Shown here: positions 57,920-64,000 of the stretch, piece after piece | Layout: the number at the start of each line of letters is the position of its first letter | Numbering within the stretch: position 1 is the stretch's first letter | Source: Mya arenaria | Lineage: Eukaryota; Mollusca; Bivalvia; Myida; Myidae | Length of the DNA stretch: 64,000 nucleotides | Assembly (NCBI RefSeq): GCF_026914265.1 | Contig: NC_069124.1 | Span: 22,258,592 to 22,322,591 of the forward strand | Direction: 5' to 3' | The notes under the pieces: model-generated | Seen by the model: only the letters and a program-made list of their open reading frames with translations | What the model was told of the DNA's origin: nothing | The model's database searches: none | Translations under genes and position numbers: made by a program

Positions 57920-59690
57920 TGTGTGTTTTGCTTTCTAATTCACCAATTTAAATGAATGCAGTTCGTATGCTCCAACACTTCTTTGAAGTACCATTTATGA
58001 GCAAGGTACAAGTTACCAAGTATACAAGGGCAAGTTCCATAGAGCTTCATGGTGAATAGATTCTATGTTGTGAAACCTTTCATTTCTTAACAACGTATAA
58101 CTTAATTACCCTATCAATTTGCATCAAATGTATTGACGTGCCTTCAATAGTGTAAAAATACAATGATAACGGTGTAATTCCTGATGAATCAATCAAAGAA
58201 TCTTTATCTAGCGCCCATATGCTATTGAAAGTAGTATTGCAATAACAAAGTTATTGCGAAACTGCACATTGCAAAATCTAAATATGTATATTTATCGCCA
58301 CTTAATTAGTATATCTTTCACCGAAACTCTTGTTCAAAATGAAACAGTTATCATCAAATACATCATACATTATATTCAAAAATCAGTAATTCATAAAAAC
58401 ACAAATAATAAAATAAAATTTCATTACAATTGAAAGTATGGAGCAGGACATGCCTTACAAAATATGTTCTACAGTACGACCTTGATAATATTGTATATTT
58501 GCTTTGAAGTTTAATAATATGCAATGCTTGTTTATGCAATTGATGTTAATTTCTGACATTGAGAAGTTGAATAAATTTAAACATACTACTAGGCCTTCAA
58601 ATATTATAAGAAAAAATGTACTCTCCCCTTAAGTCAATTATATATTGCATACAACATAAAATGATATTCATCCTCTTACTTATTCTAATTGCAAAGTTAA
58701 CATATTATATCTCGTCTCGCTACAGCTGAAAATCTACCTCTCTTAATGTTTGATTTTAAAAGTAACCGTATTCGATATTTCGACTTGCATTCTTATTTGC
58801 GATACGCTCAAATAACATTGGCAGTTACATGTGTAATTTGACGTTTTAAGAGTTTCAATGACTATTATACGACCATGTCTTTCAAACTTTAACCAGGCTA
58901 GTCCTAATATTGAACACAATAGTTAAGAATTAAAATTTTAAATTTAAACCTTTTTAAGGTATTTTGTATCAATCCTTTTTTCTCATTTTAGCATACGCTT
59001 TTAAACTGCAACTGTTTGCGAAAATATATAATAGCACATTTTAGGTAGAATTTTACTTTAATTTGATAAACTCTGTACTTTAAGAACATTTTAAACAAAT
59101 TGCCTTTAATTTATGTCGGTTGTTTTGCACTGATAAACACAGAAAATACTTTTCTCAACCCTAAAATCTACAAAAAAAGCAATTATTGAGTGTTCGTGTA
59201 ATGCAATCTGCTTAACACTTTGCGGATCAAGCAATTAAAAGATTTCATTTGGTCTACTTTTCTTTCAACAGTTTAATGCAATACAGCTTAAATTATCAGT
59301 TAAGTTTTATCTTACGGTTTGCTGAAAAAAGTACCTTGCCTTATTTCAAACGTTACATTTTGGCATTACAAAAAAGAAGAATGTTCAAAGGGTTATAAAA
59401 TTGTTTTCTTATTCAATTATGATAAAATATATTCATGCCACCCACCTTTAATATTTCGAACAATAATAAAATGTAGCAATTTTTTTACACATTAACACTT
59501 ATATGATCATCTTAATATGACAGCAAATCTCGAATGCACCTACTTTCAACCGATCACAAGTTTGCTTATACATATATGCAACAATGATGTTACTTGTCGT
59601 ATGCTGAAGGAAAAATCAACGTGTTTGACATAGTTAAACTTCATAAAATTTTGATAAACATGAAACTAAATGACGCAATTTTTAAAATAA
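57920..59690. other. AT-rich stretch unique to copy 2
   Basis: Homology to the downstream flank of copy 1 stops near 57917 and 35340, where copy 1 goes straight into its satellite array. The 1.8 kb here have no counterpart in the window. No open frame, RNA gene or repeat is recognised. Confidence 0.5.
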
Positions 59691-59694
59691 ACAT

Positions 59695-62430
59695 ATCAAT
59701 ATCTGAACGAAACCTAAATATAATTAAGAAACACGTAATTGAAACAGCCTTGTTATAATATACATAAATGTAACTCACAAAGCCTTTAATAAATCATGTG
59801 AAGGAAAATATATTGACATCAAAATGTTATGACCACTAAACGCAACAGAGAAAGAGAAACCAGAAACAAACTTTCAACAACAACTTTAAATCTAAACCAA
59901 GATTCTAGAGAGTTCTAGCATTTGTGAAACTTGTATTAAGACTTGTTAAGTTCCCTAAACTTAAGACCTAAAATATCATGGAATTATTCTTAATTCTAAA
60001 ACTTTAATATGTAGAGAAATCATTGACCATTCTTAACCTAAACAAATTTCTAAAACTACCAAGTCATTGAACAGCTTGAAGTATTATTAAACATTGATGT
60101 ACTGAGATTTATAACATATACAAGCAACGTGTTATTGAATGAAGCCCTGCTGTAATAAAAGTGTACGTAGCTGGAAAAAGCTTTGATGTATTAAAATAGA
60201 GAGCAAACACGTAACTAAACGAAGCCTTGATATAATGGAGAGAAAAACTCGTAACTGAAATAAGCCTTGATATAATAGAGAGAAAACCACGTAACTGGAC
60301 GAAGCCTTGATATAATGGAGAGAAAAACACGTAACTGAACAAAGCCTGGATATAATGGAGAGAAAAACACGTAACTGAACGAAGCCTTGATACAAAAGAG
60401 AGAAAAACACGTTACTGAACGAAGCCTTGATATAATGGAGAGAAAAACACGTAACTGAACGAAGCCTTGACATAGAACACATACATGGAAGTTAACAAAG
60501 CCTTGTTTAAAATCAATTGGCAAAACTAACCTATGTTTCTACTGACATACATGTTACTGAGCAAAGTCTTGCCATTAAAGAGACGCATGCAACTGAACGA
60601 AGCCTTGTCATAATGGTACACATGCTGCTGAACGAATACTTGTCATAAAAGACACGCTTGTTACTGAGCGAATGCTTGTCATAAAAGACACGCATGTTTC
60701 TGAACGAAGTCTTGTCATAACAGGCGCACCTGAGCCTGAACAAACCCTTGCTAATTCAAGTACACAAAATACAGAATAAAGCTGACATAGATGTTACAAC
60801 TAGCATACATATATCTGTACGAAGTATTGTCATAATAGGGACGCATGCTGATTAACAAAGCCTTCCTAAAATAGAGACGCCTGTTACGGAACGAAGCCTT
60901 GTCATAATAGACACACATGCAACTGAACGAAACTATGTCATAGTTACTGAACGAAGCCTGGTCATAACAGAGACACATTTTACTGAACAAGCCTTGTCAT
61001 AATAGGGACGTATGTAACTGTTCGAAGCTATTTAATATTAGGGAAGTATGTGACTGAACGAAGCCTTGTCATAATAGAGACGCCTGTTACGGAACGAAGC
61101 CTTGTCATAATAGATACGCATGCAACTGAACGAAGCCATGTCATAATAGGGACACATGTTACTGAACGAAGCCTTGTCATAAAAGAGATACATGTAACTG
61201 TACGAAGCCATATCATAATATGGACGTTTGTAACTGTACGAAGCCATGTCATATAAGGGACGTATGTGACTGAACGAAGCCTTATTATAATAGACACGCA
61301 AGTGACGGAACGACGCATTGTTCTAATAGACACGCATGCTACTGAACAAAGCTATGTCGTCATAGAGATATATTCTGCCGAACGAAGCTTTTCTATAATA
61401 AACACGCATGTTACTGAACGAAGCCTTGTCATAATATACACGCATGGTACTGAACAAAGTCATGTCCTTATAAGAAGGCATTCTACTGAACGAAGCCTTG
61501 TTATAATAGAGACGCATGCTGCCGAACGAAGCCTTGTCGTTTTAGAAACGCATGTTACAGAACGAAGCCTTGTCATAATAGATTCGCATGTAACAGAACG
61601 AAGTCTTGTCCTAATAGACACGCATGCTGCTGAACGAAGCCTTGTCGTTTTAGAAACGCATGTTACAGAACGAAGCCTTGTCATATTAGAAACGCATGTT
61701 ACAGAACGAAGCCTTGTCATATTAGAAACGCATGTTACAGAACGAAGCCTTGTCATAATAGATTCGCATGTAACAGAACGAAGCCTTGTCCTAATAGACA
61801 CGCATGCTGCTGAACGAAGCCTTGTCGTTTTAGAAACGCCTGTTACAGAACGAAGCCTTGTCATATTAGAAACGCATGTTACAGAACGAAGCCTTGTCTT
61901 AATAGACCTGCATGTTACGATATCTTGTTTAAATAGACACGCATGCTACTGAACGAAGCCTTGTCATAATAGACTCTCATGTTACAGAACGAAGCCTTGT
62001 CCTAATAGAAACCTATGCTACTGAACAAAGCCTTGTCCTATTAGACACGCATGTTACGATGCATTGTTTTAATAGACACGCATGCTACTTAACGAAGCCA
62101 TGTCCTTATAGGGACGCATGCTACTGAACGAAGCCTTGTTATAATAAAGACGCATGTTACTGAACGAAGCCTTGTTATTATAGACACGCATGTTACTGAC
62201 CGAAGCCATGTCGTCATAGAGACATATGCTGCCGAACGAAGCCTTTCTATAATATATACGCATGTTACTGAACGAAGTCATGTTGTATCAGATATATATG
62301 CAACTGAAAGAAGCCTTGTTTAAATTCCTTTAGATTGATCTCAACAAAGACATGTTTGAATATACAAAACTGTCACTTAACGAAGCCATGTTATAATTAA
62401 CATACATACAACTTAACTAAGCCCTGTAAT
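59695..62430. repeat. 36-bp satellite array downstream of MALT1-like copy 2
   Basis: Same monomer as 35336-37200. Decayed units are already visible at 59695-59790; the main array runs from about 60120 to 62430 (about 64 units). At 60200-60480 a local variant (GGAGAGAAAAACACGTAACT, then GAACGAAGCCTTGATATAAT) is homogenised, and at 61520-61910 a higher-order block of several monomers recurs (CCTTGTCGTTTTAGAAACGC marks its start at about 61530, 61640 and 61822). Two arrays in matching places imply that the satellite predates the segment duplication and then evolved separately. Confidence 0.96.
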
Positions 62431-62521
62431 TATACTTGCAAAAGAAATGTTATTTCATAAACATATTTAAAAGTCTTATATTTGCCACGGATACTGATTT
62501 AACGTATTAAGCTGTTATATT

Positions 62522-62750
62522 ATGCACCGTCTGCGTGGCCTAGTGGTTAAGCGTGCTTTTCACCGAGCACGTAAAAGAACCAAGGGGTCTCTTCGAAAAA
62601 GAGCTAGGGTATCGCGACCGGACTTCCTTGTATCCCACCACTGTCTCTTCAGCGTGCTGTACCTTCAGCAAAAAACAAAGGACCCCGTTGGAAATATGTG
62701 CTTGCACTTTCACGGGTTATCCCTGACCGCAAAGTCTATAGAAATATATA
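62522..62750 (+). mobile_element. SINE-like insertion after the second satellite array
   Basis: It starts with a tRNA-like head (GCGTGGCCTAGTGGTTAAGC, an A-box match of the Leu/Ser type) and continues with a body to TTCACGGGTTATCCCTGACC. Sequence on both sides aligns with 37290-37350 in copy 1, where the 230 bp are missing and ATATT joins directly to GCTGC. The B box is weak, so assignment to a SINE family is tentative, but insertion into copy 2 is clear. Confidence 0.7.
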
Positions 62751-62890
62751 CATTGCTGCGAAGGTAACACGTAAAGTACTAAACATTATTAAGTCGATTT
62801 GTATTTGTTATCATTCATTTTCCAAGTCGCACACACTTTCATGCACAACCAACTCGATTTCTTGTATCATCGCTATCAATTACGCAGGTT

Positions 62891-64000
62891 GCCCGATAGA
62901 TAACACACACCAATGGAGAACATTTGAACTAATATCCACTATCAAAAATAGATACTATCAAATATTGTACTAAAATATCCGTTATATATACCAGAACATC
63001 CATTTAATTGCATCGTAAAGATACTGGATACAGTTTTACAAAATGAAAGCAGAACATGTAAGTACATGGAGGATATATGTTTATTTCAGTGTAAGATCGT
63101 ATTTTTTTCACGAGTGTTATAGCAAAACATATTTTCACGAGTGGCGAATTTTATTATTTTTGAAATAAGTAGATAAAACATTTAGCTACCCATTCAGACA
63201 CTAAAACTTATTTTACACAATAATAAAGTTTCAAATAAAAAGACAAATCATTTTATCATTGAATATCATATTAATGGCGGTTTAAAAAAATCGAAAACAA
63301 GGTCACTTATGTTGAGCTATTCAGTGCATGTTCTTAAAAGTAATTTATAAAGAAAGGTTAAAGTTCATCCAATTGTTTAACTATAAGAATTTAATGGATA
63401 GGATTGTTGTTGCTTTTTCCAGTTTTCACTCCGGGATTTTTTTTTCATTTGCGCTTGCCTTCTGTGGATAATATCCGTTTCATCGGGTAAGAATAATATT
63501 TTTTCAAAAAATGTCATAACTGTAAAATGCAAAGATTAATATTTATTTGATGCAAAACAACATTCAATAAATTTCTGCTCTGCCATTTTATAATGAACAA
63601 AATATCAATTTTTACTGTCAGGTATGACAAAATGCGCTCATTTTTAGTTGTATATAAACTGCAAATCTCAGTTGGGTAATAGCATAAACCCTCTATGAAA
63701 AACTATTTATATATATATATTATAACTTACATAAATGTGTCAATAGTTTGTATATTAAAAGTCGATCGGTCTTATATCACTGTATTTAAAAACAATCCAG
63801 TTTTATGACGTCAGCGGTCCATATCAAATTTGGCTGGTGTTAACCTCGCCAAAAATATTATATGGACCACTGACGTCGTAAAACTGTTGAGTGAGGTTTG
63901 CGATTCTCACTTCGGCGAAAAATTGTCGCAAGTAAACATTAATTGCTTCGTTCAGTAAAACACATTAAGCTCGCTTCAGAAATATAAAATTTTAATATAA
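62891..64000. other. Right flank outside the duplication
   Basis: Homology to the first duplicated segment ends near 62890. The rest is AT-rich without a recognised gene. The inverted repeat at 63797-63888 is described separately. Confidence 0.5.
63797..63888. repeat. Inverted repeat CAGTTTTATGACGTCAGCGG
   Basis: CAGTTTTATGACGTCAGCGG plus TCCATAT is matched by its complement at 63861-63888 across a 36-bp loop, with only a few mismatches. The sequence to the right continues into the element seen in diverged form at 21780-22060, and it is cut by the window edge. Probably the end of a MITE-like element. Confidence 0.75.

Noticed and set aside
61266-61952. 228-codon open frame on the + strand
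   Set aside because: Same satellite artefact in the second array.
37786-62890. Second segment as an uncollapsed haplotype or assembly duplicate
   Set aside because: Introns differ by many large private insertions and exons by about 8%, and the two copies lie in tandem in one contiguous sequence. Long reads could still test this.

Overview
The window looks like nuclear DNA from an invertebrate animal, most likely a bivalve mollusc (inference). It is AT-rich, its genes are split into many short exons with GT-AG introns, and non-coding DNA is packed with tRNA-derived SINEs, fold-back elements and long minisatellites. Three genes can be followed exon by exon, all on the + strand; I see no convincing coding gene on the - strand.

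Region 1 (1-9762) holds the 3' part of a receptor-type tyrosine phosphatase: one EGF-like module, a membrane helix, an intact catalytic domain D1 and a second domain D2 whose catalytic residues are altered. Nineteen exons (768-9071) join in frame to 708 residues plus stop; the 5' end lies outside the window. One intron carries about 400 bp of TTAG and CAGT tetranucleotide repeats and another a SINE with a clean target-site duplication.

Region 2 (about 9.8-13.8 kb) is intergenic. It holds a 0.5 kb terminal-inverted-repeat element with a tRNA-like core and a second copy of the SINE.

Region 3 (about 13.8-37.5 kb) and region 4 (about 37.8-62.9 kb) are two tandem copies of one segment of about 24-25 kb. 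Each has a conserved upstream block, a complete 14-exon gene for a MALT1-type paracaspase (death domain, two Ig-like domains, caspase-like domain, C-terminal Ig-like domain) and a downstream array of a 36-bp repeat. The two genes have identical exon lengths in all 14 exons, giving a 727-residue frame. The catalytic His and Cys and the acidic S1-pocket residues are present in both. Copy 1 (17065-34407) is open throughout. Copy 2 (41707-56915) has a single in-frame stop in exon 7, an exon of exactly 180 nt that could be skipped without losing frame. The C-terminal tails differ at a possible TRAF6-binding motif. The introns differ mainly by insertions: a 78-bp minisatellite, another tandem-repeat array and interspersed repeats in copy 1, and two fold-back elements in copy 2.

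Functionally, a receptor phosphatase next to duplicated MALT1-like proteases suggests signalling or innate-immune genes, but nothing in the sequence links the phosphatase to the paracaspases mechanistically. The right end (about 62.9-64 kb) holds only a fragment of an inverted-repeat element.
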